From: Desulfovibrio sp. Dsv1
Lineage (GTDB): Bacteria; Desulfobacterota; Desulfovibrionia; Desulfovibrionales; Desulfovibrionaceae
Direction: 5' to 3'
Length of the DNA: 17,124 bases
NCBI GenBank assembly: GCA_000403945.1
Contig: APFI01000121.1
Coordinates: 1-17,124, forward strand
The notes below the pieces were generated by a model. The model saw only the letters and a list, made by a program, of their open reading frames with translations. It did no database searches and was not told the DNA's origin. Every line of letters starts with the position of its first letter. The stretch's first letter is position 1. Positions 1 to 7,700 of this stretch are shown piece after piece. The position numbers and the translations under genes are program-made.

Positions 1-71
1 TTCCCCAGTTCCGCGGCCAGGCCGGGAAGGCCGGTCTTGTGCTTGATGACGCTTTGGTTAAAGCTTTCCAT
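1..71 (-). CDS. IS481-family transposase, N-terminal fragment
   Basis: Reading the minus strand from the ATG at 69-71 gives 23 residues beginning MESFNQSVIKHKTGL and continuing to LAAELG at the window edge, with no stop. This resembles the N-terminus of IS481-family transposases, where a similar KxKxGLLxLAxELGNVSKAC stretch starts a helix-turn-helix that precedes the DDE integrase core. A Shine-Dalgarno-like AAGGG lies about 6 nt upstream of the ATG, supporting this start. The catalytic part is outside the window, so I cannot say whether the gene is intact. The proline in GLPGL differs from the leucine-rich version I expect. The family is assigned from memory on a short stretch; another helix-turn-helix transposase is possible. 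Confidence 0.55.
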   Translation of the reverse strand, partial: MESFNQSVIKHKTGLPGLAAELG

Positions 72-170
72 TGGGAACCCTTGGGCATGATGTCCGGTTG
101 ATGGGTTGTGTGCACTTCCATCAAAACGGAGTTCCCTTTCCTTTTCAAGGGGCTACTGTCAGATCAAGTC
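1..170 (-). mobile_element. End of an IS481-like insertion sequence, cut by window edge
   Basis: The first 71 bases encode the start of an IS481-type transposase. The next ~100 bases have no gene and fit the short leader between the element's tip and its transposase. The minus strand near 157-170 reads GACTTGATCTGACA, which I take as the likely element tip, though I cannot see the partner inverted repeat because it lies outside the window. The element sits just past the 3' end of hisA. The boundary is inference; an IS481 assignment rests only on the transposase N-terminus. Confidence 0.4.
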
Positions 171-220
171 GCTAGGGCAGCTGATGGCTTCGCCCGCCCC
201 TCAGAAGCCTATGCGCGTTG

Positions 221-1024
221 TTAAGTCTGGTCATCAACTGAAAGGTCTGTAGTGCGATGCAAGCTGTTGCCGCGCCGGGCTTCTGCGCTCTTCTTCTGCG
301 CGTCGAGCCAAGCGTTGGCTTCCTCCAGATTCAAGGTACCCTCGTACAGGGCGCGGCCGCTGACGGCCCCGGCCAGATTGCCGGAGCGGCTGAGCGGATA
401 GAGTTTCTGCACGTCTTCCAGCGTGGCCACGCCGCCGGCGGCGATGACCGGCACGCGGGCGCTGTGGGCCAGATGCCCCAGGGCGGCCAGGTTGACGCCG
501 CTCTGCATGCCGTCGCGTTCAATGTCCGTATAAATGATGAAGGCCGCGCCGTAGTCCTGAAGCCGGGGCAGCACGTCGTCCACGCCCAAGCCCGTGTCCG
601 CCACCCAGCCCCGGCTTTTGAGACGCCCGGCATCGGCGTCCAGAGAGACGCCGATTTGGCCGGGAAAAGCGCGACAGAGGGAGGCGAACAGTTCCGGCTG
701 CTCCAGGGCCAAGGTGCCGATGATCAGACGGCTCACCCCGGCATCCAGATAGGCGCGGGCTGTGGCTTCGTCGCGGATGCCGCCGCCCAGCTGCACGGGA
801 ATGCTGATCTCCCGGCAGATGCGCCGCACAATGGCCCGGCTCTGGGCCGCGCCGGCAAACGCGCCGTCCAGATCCACCACATGCAGCCAGCGCGCGCCCC
901 GCGCCTGCCAGCTACGGGCCGCTTCCGCCGGGTCCTCGGCGAAAACCGTGGATTCCTGGGCGCGACCCTGCTTGAGGCGCACTGCCTTGCCGTTCTGGAT
1001 GTCGACTGCCGGGAAGATGATCAT
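221..1024 (-). CDS. hisA: HisA, phosphoribosylformimino-AICAR phosphate isomerase
   Basis: HisA catalyses the Amadori isomerisation of ProFAR to PRFAR, the fourth step of histidine biosynthesis, in the cytoplasm. The 267-residue product is a (beta/alpha)8 barrel. It opens with FPAVDIQNGKAVRLKQG, carrying the catalytic Asp8. The second catalytic Asp is Asp129 in SLDADAG. Phosphate-binding glycines appear in LGGGIR (79-84), AAGGVA (195-200) and VSGRALYEG (221-229), and TDIERDG (166-172) is typical. The ATG overlaps the stop of the upstream lipoprotein gene as ATGA, which supports the start and translational coupling. It is the last gene of the minus-strand cluster. Odd feature: HisA usually ends near residue 240-250, but here about 20-27 hydrophilic residues follow the last barrel helix. 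An insertion-sequence end lies ~50 nt beyond the stop, so the tail may be acquired sequence. Confidence 0.96.
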   Translation of the reverse strand: MIIFPAVDIQNGKAVRLKQGRAQESTVFAEDPAEAARSWQARGARWLHVVDLDGAFAGAAQSRAIVRRICREISIPVQLGGGIRDEATARAYLDAGVSRLIIGTLALEQPELFASLCRAFPGQIGVSLDADAGRLKSRGWVADTGLGVDDVLPRLQDYGAAFIIYTDIERDGMQSGVNLAALGHLAHSARVPVIAAGGVATLEDVQKLYPLSRSGNLAGAVSGRALYEGTLNLEEANAWLDAQKKSAEARRGNSLHRTTDLSVDDQT

Positions 1025-1677
1025 AAGCCCAGATCCTTGACCGCCTTGCGCATGCCGTCCACGGTGAGGTTCTCGGCTGTGACCCAGGTGCCCCTGCGCT
1101 TGAAGAACGAACCCACTGTGAGTAGGTTTTCCGTCAGACCCACCTGTTTTTCCTCAAAGATGGAACGGTTCATCAGCGTGCCGTCGTCCACCTTGAGCAG
1201 AAAAAACTCCACGTGCACATGGGCCGACCGGGTGACGCCCGCCTTGGAACCCTCGCGCTGATGCCAGTCCAGCACCTGGGGGATCAGCAGAAGCTGGGCG
1301 CCCTGTTTTTTGCCGTAGGCCTCCCAGAGGGGCAGGGCCTGCGGCTGCTCGGAACTGTGAAACTCCGTCAGGTCCGGCGGCAGATTCTGACGGACGATAA
1401 AATTATACTGGCGTTTGGTGTCCGTCAGCAGCACTTCGCGCAGTTTCATGTCCAGAGCGGGCAGCATATCGCCGGGAATGCGCCCCTGATCCTCGGGAAT
1501 ACGGCCCACAATGAGCTGGCTGGCATTGGTGGGCTGCGTGAAGGGAGCCACGGAAATCTTGAAGCTGGAGGAAATGGGCCGGGGTACCTCGGTCGTGCTG
1601 CGGGGGCGGCGGGCGCAGGAAACGGCCAGAGCCAGACAAAGGACGATCAATAAGAGTATATGCAGGCGAGTACGCAT
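1021..1677 (-). CDS. Predicted lipoprotein of unknown function
   Basis: The 218-residue product starts with two Arg residues, then a hydrophobic stretch (residues 5-19) and a lipobox AVSC with Cys21 as the predicted lipidated residue. Position +2 is Ala rather than Asp, so outer-membrane sorting is more likely than inner-membrane retention if E. coli-type rules apply. After the anchor come Arg/Ser/Thr/Pro-rich linker residues and a soluble domain with ISVAPFTQP, a mixed alpha/beta region and a charged C-terminus. I do not recognise the family with confidence; the VAPF start weakly recalls small CsgG/LpoB-like lipoproteins, but that is only an impression. It abuts hisB (the hisB stop directly follows the last base upstream of its ATG on the plus strand) and overlaps hisA by 4 nt, so it is co-transcribed with histidine genes without an obvious functional link. 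Confidence 0.85.
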   Translation of the reverse strand: MRTRLHILLLIVLCLALAVSCARRPRSTTEVPRPISSSFKISVAPFTQPTNASQLIVGRIPEDQGRIPGDMLPALDMKLREVLLTDTKRQYNFIVRQNLPPDLTEFHSSEQPQALPLWEAYGKKQGAQLLLIPQVLDWHQREGSKAGVTRSAHVHVEFFLLKVDDGTLMNRSIFEEKQVGLTENLLTVGSFFKRRGTWVTAENLTVDGMRKAVKDLGL

Positions 1678-2277
1678 TTAATCAAGGCCTCCTTTGGTGC
1701 TTCTGATGGTTGTGCCCTGAATCCGCACGGCCTGGTGCAAGGCCAGACCCAGCCCCTTGGCTGCCGATTCCAGTAGATGGTGGCCGTTTTTGCCGTACAG
1801 AAAGGCAATGTGCAGATTGCAGCGGGCGCTGCTGGCCAAGGCTTTGTAAAATTCGCGCCAGAGGTCTTTTTCCTCTCCGGCCATGACCGGCGGCAGCAAT
1901 TCGTCGCCGCGCCATTCCAGCCAGGGACGGCCCGAAAGATCCACAGTTACTTCACTGAGGGCTTCGTCCATGGGCACGCGGCCATAGCCCACGCGGGCAA
2001 TGCCCGTTCTGTCGCCCAGAGCTTCCAGCAGGGCGCGGCCCAGAGTCAGGCCCACGTCCTCCACGCTGTGGTGGGCGTCCACCTCCAGATCTCCCTCACA
2101 GGAGAGTTGCAGATCCATACCCGCCCAGAACATGGTCAGGGTCAGCATGTGGTCCAGCAGGCCGAAGTCGGTCCGGATCCGGGTATTGCCTTCGCCGTCC
2201 AGGTTCAGGCGCAGGCTGATACGGGTTTCAGCGCTGTGCCGTTCCTGCGCGGCTTTACGCGGGGCGTTCGCGTTCAT
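1678..2277 (-). CDS. hisB: HisB, imidazoleglycerol-phosphate dehydratase
   Basis: The enzyme dehydrates imidazole-glycerol phosphate to imidazole-acetol phosphate in histidine biosynthesis, using manganese bound by conserved His and Glu residues. The 199-residue product is the monofunctional dehydratase length, with no fused HAD-type histidinol-phosphatase domain. Diagnostic motifs are LLDHML (40-45, His43), DAHHSVEDVG (67-76, His69, His70, Glu73), and HHLLESAAKGLG (166-177), which supply the two duplicated metal-binding halves. It ends with STKGGLD, typical of the family. Its ATG overlaps the tatC stop by ATGA. Histidinol-phosphate phosphatase must be encoded elsewhere. Confidence 0.97.
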   Translation of the reverse strand: MNANAPRKAAQERHSAETRISLRLNLDGEGNTRIRTDFGLLDHMLTLTMFWAGMDLQLSCEGDLEVDAHHSVEDVGLTLGRALLEALGDRTGIARVGYGRVPMDEALSEVTVDLSGRPWLEWRGDELLPPVMAGEEKDLWREFYKALASSARCNLHIAFLYGKNGHHLLESAAKGLGLALHQAVRIQGTTIRSTKGGLD

Positions 2278-3578
2278 GCTCCCTCCACGGGTTTGTCTTT
2301 GGCGCCATCTTCGGTTTTTTCCGTGTTGTCGGCATCGGCGTTTTCAGGCGTTTCGGATTCGGGCGCCGCCTTTTTGCGGCCGAAAGCGGCCGCCACCAGA
2401 ATGCTGATCTCATAGAGCAGGAGCATGGGGCAGGCCATCAGCAGCTGCGACACCACGTCCGGCGGCGTCAGAATGGCCGCGACGATGAAGATGCCCAGAA
2501 TGGCGTAACGCCGCGTTTTGCGCATCAGGGTGGCGGTGATCAGCCCCATGCGCGCCAGAAAAAGAGCGAAGAGCGGCATTTCGAAAATCAGGCCGAAGGC
2601 CAGGATCAGCTTGAGCACAAAATTCAGGTAGTCACTGATCTTGGGCATGACCACGATTTCGCTTGTGGAGAAGCTCACGAAGAAGCTGAAGGCATAAGGA
2701 AAAACCACAAGATAGCAGAATGCGCCGCCGGTCACGAAAAACAGGGCCGATAATATGGCCACCGGAATGATGTAGCGTTTTTCCTCATCGTAGAGGCCGG
2801 GCGCGATAAAGGACCAGACCTGGTAGAAGATGACCGGGCTGGCCACAAAGACGCCCGCCACGAAGGCGATGTACATGCGGGTGAAGAAACCTTCGGGCAA
2901 GGTGGTGTACTGGGCGTGAGAACCGGGAGGCAGAACCGCCAGCAGCGGGTTCACCAGAGCGTTGAAAATGGGGTCCACCACAAACCAGCAGAACAGAAAA
3001 CCCAGGCCCACGGCAATGCAGCAACGCACCAGACGCACGCGCAGTTCGCTCAGGTGGTCCATAAGACCCATGGGCTTGCCGGCGCTCTCGTCGTCTTCCG
3101 CGCCTTCCGCAAGAACCGGGCTGCCCTCCGGCCTGGGGACGGGAGGTTCGGCGGCTGCGCCTGCGGGAGGGGAGGAGGGCAGCGGCGGCGCGCCTGCCCC
3201 GTTTTCATCCGTATGGGCCAGTTCGGCGGCCAGGCGGGCAGCCATGTCCGGGTCCACGGGCGGAACGCCGCTTGCGGAAGCCTCCGGCGCGGCGTCGGGC
3301 CGCCATTCCGGTCCGGAAAACATGGAACTTTCAAAAGCGGCGAAGTCGGCGGCGTTTGCGTTATCCGCGACATTCGCATCGCCGGACCCTTCCGGCTCAC
3401 CAGACTCGGCGGGCTTCCCGGATTCGGCTATTCCCGTCGTTTCGGGCGCGCGTATGCCTGCCGGATCGCTGTCGGGCAGGGCATCGGATCCAGCGCCGTC
3501 AGCCGTTACGGCGTCGACGGGCACGGCGTTTTCCACCGGCGTAGCCGGGGAAAGCAGCTTGTCTTCCGGCCCGCTCAT
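2274..3578 (-). CDS. tatC: TatC, twin-arginine translocase subunit with long N-terminal extension
   Basis: TatC is the inner-membrane receptor that, with TatB, recognises twin-arginine signal peptides on folded proteins. The core starts near residue 170 with MGLMDHLSELRVRLVR and has about six membrane segments (roughly 184-204, 236-256, 270-300, 322-344, 358-372 and 376-400). Hallmarks are SELR, the FIAPGLYDEEKRY loop (257-269) with conserved Pro and acidic residues, and ILTPPDVVSQ (369-378). The odd part is residues 1-169, a low-complexity Pro/Ala/Glu/Ser/Asp-rich extension that ordinary TatC (about 250 residues) lacks; it would be cytoplasmic. The annotated ATG overlaps the tatB stop as ATGA, favouring this start, but internal Met170 or Met173 would give a standard TatC. 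The C-terminal 35 residues are also acidic and low-complexity. Confidence 0.93.
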   Translation of the reverse strand: MSGPEDKLLSPATPVENAVPVDAVTADGAGSDALPDSDPAGIRAPETTGIAESGKPAESGEPEGSGDANVADNANAADFAAFESSMFSGPEWRPDAAPEASASGVPPVDPDMAARLAAELAHTDENGAGAPPLPSSPPAGAAAEPPVPRPEGSPVLAEGAEDDESAGKPMGLMDHLSELRVRLVRCCIAVGLGFLFCWFVVDPIFNALVNPLLAVLPPGSHAQYTTLPEGFFTRMYIAFVAGVFVASPVIFYQVWSFIAPGLYDEEKRYIIPVAILSALFFVTGGAFCYLVVFPYAFSFFVSFSTSEIVVMPKISDYLNFVLKLILAFGLIFEMPLFALFLARMGLITATLMRKTRRYAILGIFIVAAILTPPDVVSQLLMACPMLLLYEISILVAAAFGRKKAAPESETPENADADNTEKTEDGAKDKPVEGA

Positions 3579-4132
3579 GCCTTGCCACCGTTCTCTGCGG
3601 CCGGGGCGGCTTCCCCGTTTTGTTGCACAACGGCCTCGGCTTCAGCCCTGGTTTTGGCCAGGGCCGCGGCCAGGGGGCTGTCCGCCGGAGGGGACGGCAC
3701 TGTCGAAACGCTAATGGCTGGGCCGTCGCCCGTCGGAGAGGATGCGGAAGCCGCAGACGGCGCGGGGGAAGCAGCAGCTTCGGTCGTCGCTTCAGGCCGG
3801 GTTGCGGATGTGGAGGGTGCGGCGTCAGCCACAGGCGTTTCTTGGGTCGAAGCGGGCTCTGCGGCAACCGTTTCGCCGGACGCGGAACATTCAAGTCTGT
3901 CGATCTTAGCGGCTTTGGCGACCTCGGCTTCAGCCGCGGCTTTCTTGCGGCGCGCATCTTCTTCCTGCGCGGCCTCGGCATTGAGGGTGCGCTGGAACTC
4001 TGTGGAAACGCGCCGGAATTCGCCCATGGCCTTGCCCAAGGAACGCGAGATCGTGGCGAGACTTTTTGGGCCCAGCACCACCAGCGCCACCACCAGAATG
4101 ATCAGGAGTTCCGTACTGCCTATGCCGAACAT
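3575..4132 (-). CDS. tatB: TatB-type Sec-independent translocase protein
   Basis: The 185-residue product begins MFGIGSTELLIILVVALVVL, a single N-terminal transmembrane helix with Glu8, followed by the Gly21-Pro22 hinge and an amphipathic helix (about 23-50) including SLGKAMGEFRR. This is the TatA/TatB architecture; Glu8, the neighbouring tatC and the longer tail favour TatB over TatA. Residues after about 85 form an Ala/Pro/Ser/Thr-rich low-complexity tail ending in GENGGKA-like sequence, as is usual for the disordered TatB C-terminus. A Shine-Dalgarno AAGGAGA overlaps the guaA stop, 9 nt from guaA. The stop overlaps the tatC ATG. No tatA-like second gene is present in the window, so TatA must lie elsewhere or this protein may serve both roles. 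Confidence 0.9.
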   Translation of the reverse strand: MFGIGSTELLIILVVALVVLGPKSLATISRSLGKAMGEFRRVSTEFQRTLNAEAAQEEDARRKKAAAEAEVAKAAKIDRLECSASGETVAAEPASTQETPVADAAPSTSATRPEATTEAAASPAPSAASASSPTGDGPAISVSTVPSPPADSPLAAALAKTRAEAEAVVQQNGEAAPAAENGGKA

Positions 4133-4141
4133 AGAGTCTCC

Positions 4142-5686
4142 TTATTCCCATTCAATAGTGCTGGGCGGCTTTGAAGACACATCGTAGACCACGCGGTTGA
4201 CGCCCTTGACTTCATTGATGATCCTACCGGACATACGCGCGATGAGATCCGGGGGCAGGCGCGCCCAGTCGGCGGTCATGGCGTCCACGCTGTCCACCAC
4301 GCGCAGGGCGATAACATGCTCGTAGGTGCGACCGTCGCCCATGACGCCCACAGTCTTGAGCGGCAGCAGCACGGCGAAGCCCTGCCAGACCGTGCGATAC
4401 CAGCCGGATTTGCGCAGTTCCTCCCGCACGATCTTGTCAGCCAAGCGCAGGATGCTCAGGCGCTCTTCGGTGATCTCACCCAGCACGCGGATGGCCAAGC
4501 CTGGACCGGGGAAGGGATGCCGCCAGACGATGGCGTCGGGCAGGCCCAGCTCCGCCGCCACCTTGCGCACCTCGTCCTTGAAGAGTTCGCGCAACGGCTC
4601 GATAAGCTTAAGCTTCATGCTGTCGGGCAGGCCGCCCACATTGTGGTGGCTTTTGATCACCGCGCTGGGGCCCTTGCGCGAGACGGATTCGATGACGTCC
4701 GGATACAGGGTACCCTGAGCCAGAAAGTCCACTTGGGGCAGTTTCTTGGCTTCTTCGTCGAAGATTTCAATAAAGGTGTGCCCGATGATCTTGCGTTTTT
4801 TCTCCGGATCTTCCACGCCCTTGAGGCGGGAGAGGAAGCGCTCCCGCGCCTGCACGTACTTGAGATTGAGGTCGAAATGCTCGCGCAGGTAATTGACCAC
4901 ATCGTCGCCTTCGTTGAGGCGCAGCAGGCCGTTGTCCACAAAGATACCGTGCAGGCGCCTGCCGATGGCCCGGTTCAGCAGCGCGGCCACCACCGTGGAG
5001 TCGATACCGCCGGACAGGGCGCAGATCACATGTTTATCGCCCACCTGCTCGGCCATGTCCTTGACCACGCGTTCCACAAAGGAGGACATGGTCCAGTCCG
5101 GCGTGATCCCGGCCACCTTGAACAGGAAGTTTTGCAGCATGCGCTCGCCGTCCACGCTGTGGTACACTTCGGGATGGAACTGCACTGCGTAGATCCGGCG
5201 CTGCTCGTCGGCCATGGCGGCCACGTCCAGGGTGGGCGTGCGACCTGTGGCCGCGAAACCCGGCGGCGGGGCCAAGACCTTGTCGCCGTGGCTCATCCAG
5301 ACTCTGGAAGGATTTTTCGCGTCCAAGCCGTCCCAGAGCTGACAGGGGGCGCTGAAGGTCAGTTCCGCCGGGCCGTATTCCCGCGTCAGGGACTGGGCCA
5401 GCCGACCGCCCATGTTTTGGGCCAGAAGCTGCATGCCGTAACAGATGCCCAGCACCGGCACACCCAGTTCCAGAAAGCCGGGGTCCAGGGCCGGGGCGTC
5501 GGCCTCGCCCACGCTGGCCGGGCCGCCGGAAAGAATCAGGGCCGAGGGATGCATGTCCGCCACCTGCGCGGATGTGGTCACGCAGGAATGAATTTCGGAA
5601 TACACCCCGGCCTCACGCACGCGACGGGCGATGAGCTGAGTGACCTGGGAGCCGTAGTCGATGATGATGACTTTGCTGTGCGGCAT
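4142..5686 (-). CDS. guaA: GuaA, glutamine-hydrolysing GMP synthase
   Basis: GuaA aminates XMP to GMP with glutamine and ATP, the final step of GMP synthesis, in the cytoplasm. The 514 residues hold a class I glutamine amidotransferase domain (about 5-190) with the nucleophile Cys82 in GICYGMQ and the His171/Glu173 pair in QFHPEV. The ATP-pyrophosphatase domain follows, with the PP-loop SGGIDS at 225-230. The dimerisation domain ends in KPPSTIEWE, the conserved GuaA C-terminus. A Shine-Dalgarno GAGAGGATG sits 5-13 nt upstream of the ATG. It lies 22 nt after guaB, the usual guaBA pairing. Length and motifs are complete, with nothing missing. Confidence 0.99.
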   Translation of the reverse strand: MPHSKVIIIDYGSQVTQLIARRVREAGVYSEIHSCVTTSAQVADMHPSALILSGGPASVGEADAPALDPGFLELGVPVLGICYGMQLLAQNMGGRLAQSLTREYGPAELTFSAPCQLWDGLDAKNPSRVWMSHGDKVLAPPPGFAATGRTPTLDVAAMADEQRRIYAVQFHPEVYHSVDGERMLQNFLFKVAGITPDWTMSSFVERVVKDMAEQVGDKHVICALSGGIDSTVVAALLNRAIGRRLHGIFVDNGLLRLNEGDDVVNYLREHFDLNLKYVQARERFLSRLKGVEDPEKKRKIIGHTFIEIFDEEAKKLPQVDFLAQGTLYPDVIESVSRKGPSAVIKSHHNVGGLPDSMKLKLIEPLRELFKDEVRKVAAELGLPDAIVWRHPFPGPGLAIRVLGEITEERLSILRLADKIVREELRKSGWYRTVWQGFAVLLPLKTVGVMGDGRTYEHVIALRVVDSVDAMTADWARLPPDLIARMSGRIINEVKGVNRVVYDVSSKPPSTIEWE

Positions 5687-5708
5687 GTTTCATCCTCTCC
5701 CGTGCGGG

Positions 5709-7166
5709 CTAGTTCTCAATGCGGTAGTTGGGCGCTTCTTTGGTGATGACCACGTCGTGCACGTGGCTTTCGCGCAGGCCGGCGGCGGAAATCTCACAGA
5801 ATGTGGTGTTCTCGAAGAGATCGTCCAGAGTTTTCGCCCCCACGTAGCCCATGCCCGAGCGCAGGCCGCCCATGAGCTGGTACACGGCTTCCATGACCGG
5901 CCCCCGGTAGGGCACGCGCCCCACAATGCCTTCGGGCACCAGTTTTTTGCTGCGCTCTTGGAAATAGCGGTCCGAGCTGCCTTCCTTCATGGCGTCGATG
6001 GACCCCATGCCGCGGTAAATCTTGTAGGTGCGGCCCTGATAGAGAATGGTTTCGCCCGGGCTTTCCTCGGTACCGGCGAAGAGGGAGCCGATCATCACCG
6101 AATGCGCGCCCACCACCAGGGCCTTGACGATGTCGCCGGAGAACTTGATGCCGCCGTCGGCAATGCAGCAACGGTCCGCCTCGCGCGCGGCGCGGCTGCC
6201 ATCCATGACCGCCGTGATCTGGGGGACGCCCACGCCCGCCACGATGCGAGTGGTGCAGATGGAGCCGGGTCCGATGCCCACTTTCACACTATCGGCTCCG
6301 GCCTCCAGAATGGCGCGCGCGCCTTCATAGGTAGCCACATTGCCCGCGATGAGCTGGCAGTTGGGAAAGCTCGTCTTGACGGCGCGGATGGCGTTGAGCA
6401 CGTTGACCGAATGGCCGTGGGCCGAATCCAGCACCAGCACGTCGGCCCCGGCATCCAGCAGCTGTTCGGCCCTGGCCTCGGAATCCTTGCCGATGCCAAT
6501 GGCCGCGCCCACGCGCAGGCGGCCGTTGGCGTCCTTGCAGGCATTGGGATATTTTTGGACTTTGTCGATGTCTTTCATGGTGATCAGGCCGCGCAGGCGC
6601 TTGTTTTCGTCCACCACCAAAAGCTTTTCGATGCGGTGCTCGTGTAGATGACGTTTGGCCTCGACCAGAGAGGTGCCCATGGGCACGGTGATCAACTTGT
6701 TGCTGGTCATCACGTCGGCCACACGTACGGCCTGAGCGTCTTCCACAAAGCGCACGTCGCGGTTGGTCAGGATGCCCACTAGGCGTTCGCCGTCCACCAC
6801 CGGCAGACCCGAAACGCGGAAGTCGGACATCAGGTCCAGGGCTTCCTGCACGGAGTTACGGGGAGAAATGGTCACCGGGTCCAGAATCATGCCGCTTTCG
6901 CTCTTCTTGACCCGCTCCACTTCCAGGCGCTGGCGTTCCACGGGCATATTCTTGTGGATGATGCCGATGCCGCCCATCCGGGACATGGAAATGGCCATGG
7001 CCGATTCCGTCACGGTGTCCATGGCGGCGGAGAGCAGGGGAATGCGCAGGGGAATGGAGGGTGTGAGCCAAGTGGTGATGTCAACGGCGTCGGGGGTTAC
7101 GTCGGAATAGCCGGGAATCAGCAAAATGTCGTCGAAGGTCAGTGCCTTGCCGCGATTGGTGAACAT
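5709..7166 (-). CDS. guaB: GuaB, inosine-5'-monophosphate dehydrogenase
   Basis: GuaB oxidises IMP to XMP with NAD+, the rate-limiting step toward guanine nucleotides. The 485 residues form a (beta/alpha)8 barrel interrupted by a CBS-domain pair (about 95-205). The catalytic Cys304 lies in GIGPGSICTTR, the substrate-binding loop ADGGIKFSGD is at 336-345, GMGS (387-390) binds phosphate, and the mobile flap carries Arg417 and Tyr420 in GRVPYRG. The ATG has GAGGAA 4-9 nt upstream. It is the first gene of the minus-strand cluster, preceded by a strong promoter. No riboswitch fits, because the leader from the predicted start of transcription is only about 40 nt. Confidence 0.99.
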   Translation of the reverse strand: MFTNRGKALTFDDILLIPGYSDVTPDAVDITTWLTPSIPLRIPLLSAAMDTVTESAMAISMSRMGGIGIIHKNMPVERQRLEVERVKKSESGMILDPVTISPRNSVQEALDLMSDFRVSGLPVVDGERLVGILTNRDVRFVEDAQAVRVADVMTSNKLITVPMGTSLVEAKRHLHEHRIEKLLVVDENKRLRGLITMKDIDKVQKYPNACKDANGRLRVGAAIGIGKDSEARAEQLLDAGADVLVLDSAHGHSVNVLNAIRAVKTSFPNCQLIAGNVATYEGARAILEAGADSVKVGIGPGSICTTRIVAGVGVPQITAVMDGSRAAREADRCCIADGGIKFSGDIVKALVVGAHSVMIGSLFAGTEESPGETILYQGRTYKIYRGMGSIDAMKEGSSDRYFQERSKKLVPEGIVGRVPYRGPVMEAVYQLMGGLRSGMGYVGAKTLDDLFENTTFCEISAAGLRESHVHDVVITKEAPNYRIEN

Positions 7167-7213
7167 GATTTCCTCATAATAAGCTAAAATAATTGTATAA
7201 ACTTTAGCAAATT

Positions 7214-7242
7214 ATCTTATCCGCTTGCAGGGCCGCTGTCAA
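7214..7242 (-). promoter_or_regulatory. Near-consensus sigma70 promoter of the guaB-hisA cluster
   Basis: On the minus strand a perfect -35 TTGACA (7237-7242) is followed after exactly 17 bp by TAAGAT (7214-7219), which differs from TATAAT at two positions. The region from -10 to the guaB ATG is AT-rich, and a Shine-Dalgarno GAGGAA lies at 7170-7175. This is the best promoter in the window and is well placed to drive all seven genes of the cluster. Transcription would start about 7206-7208, giving a leader of roughly 40 nt. Confidence 0.8.
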
Positions 7243-7302
7243 TGCGGGTTGCGGTTTCTGTCAGGGCCGACACGCGTGAAAGCACGCTGTTGTAAAAGTT
7301 GA

Positions 7303-7700
7303 GGGTATTAACAATCTGATGTAATCAGGTTATGGCCTTCCTGTAGAGGAGAGATATGGAAGCCAAGCCCAATTGCCCCAAGTATCATGCCCGCGCGGCA
7401 TACCGGAGCGGAAAGGTTCCGGGAAGGCAAAGGCATCGTTGCGGGGATTGCGGATTTCAATTTGCCCGAACCGCTCGGCAAAGTAAAAAACCGGATTATA
7501 GCAACGGCATCGAGGCGTTCTGGAGCTTTCAAAAAACGTCATCTGGCAAAGTTTAATGGCGTGAAGCAAAAGTTCGAACTCCACCTCAAAGAGCGCGAAT
7601 GGCGCTATAACCGGGCGCTGCTCCAGTTTATCGCCGGGCTCAACCGCTTGGCGGCAAAAAACAAAAAACTGATGGGCTATGCTATAAGCAATAAATCGTG
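7303..7700 (+). mobile_element. Decayed IS1595-like insertion sequence relic
   Basis: This AT-richer segment between the guaB promoter and typA holds remnants of a transposase gene. A possible left tip starts with GGGTATTAACAATC near 7303, followed by a small imperfect palindrome around CTGATGTAATCAG (7316-7328). I could not find a matching inverted repeat on the right, so the right limit is approximate. The element cannot move by itself, since its transposase gene is deleted and frameshifted. Boundaries are inference. Confidence 0.5.

Noticed and set aside
4316..5746. Long plus-strand open frame (476 codons) opposite guaA
   Set aside because: It lies antisense to a full-length guaA with all motifs. 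His/Val/Gln-rich antisense frames are expected opposite GC-rich coding DNA, and it has no recognisable domain.
7167..7213. Guanine riboswitch before guaB
   Set aside because: The predicted leader is only about 40 nt, too short for a purine aptamer, and none of its conserved loop bases are seen.
7525..7545. Programmed -1 frameshift in the IS relic at the A run
   Set aside because: The needed change is +1 (or -2), not -1, and the gene is already missing its middle and a zinc cysteine, so it is decay.
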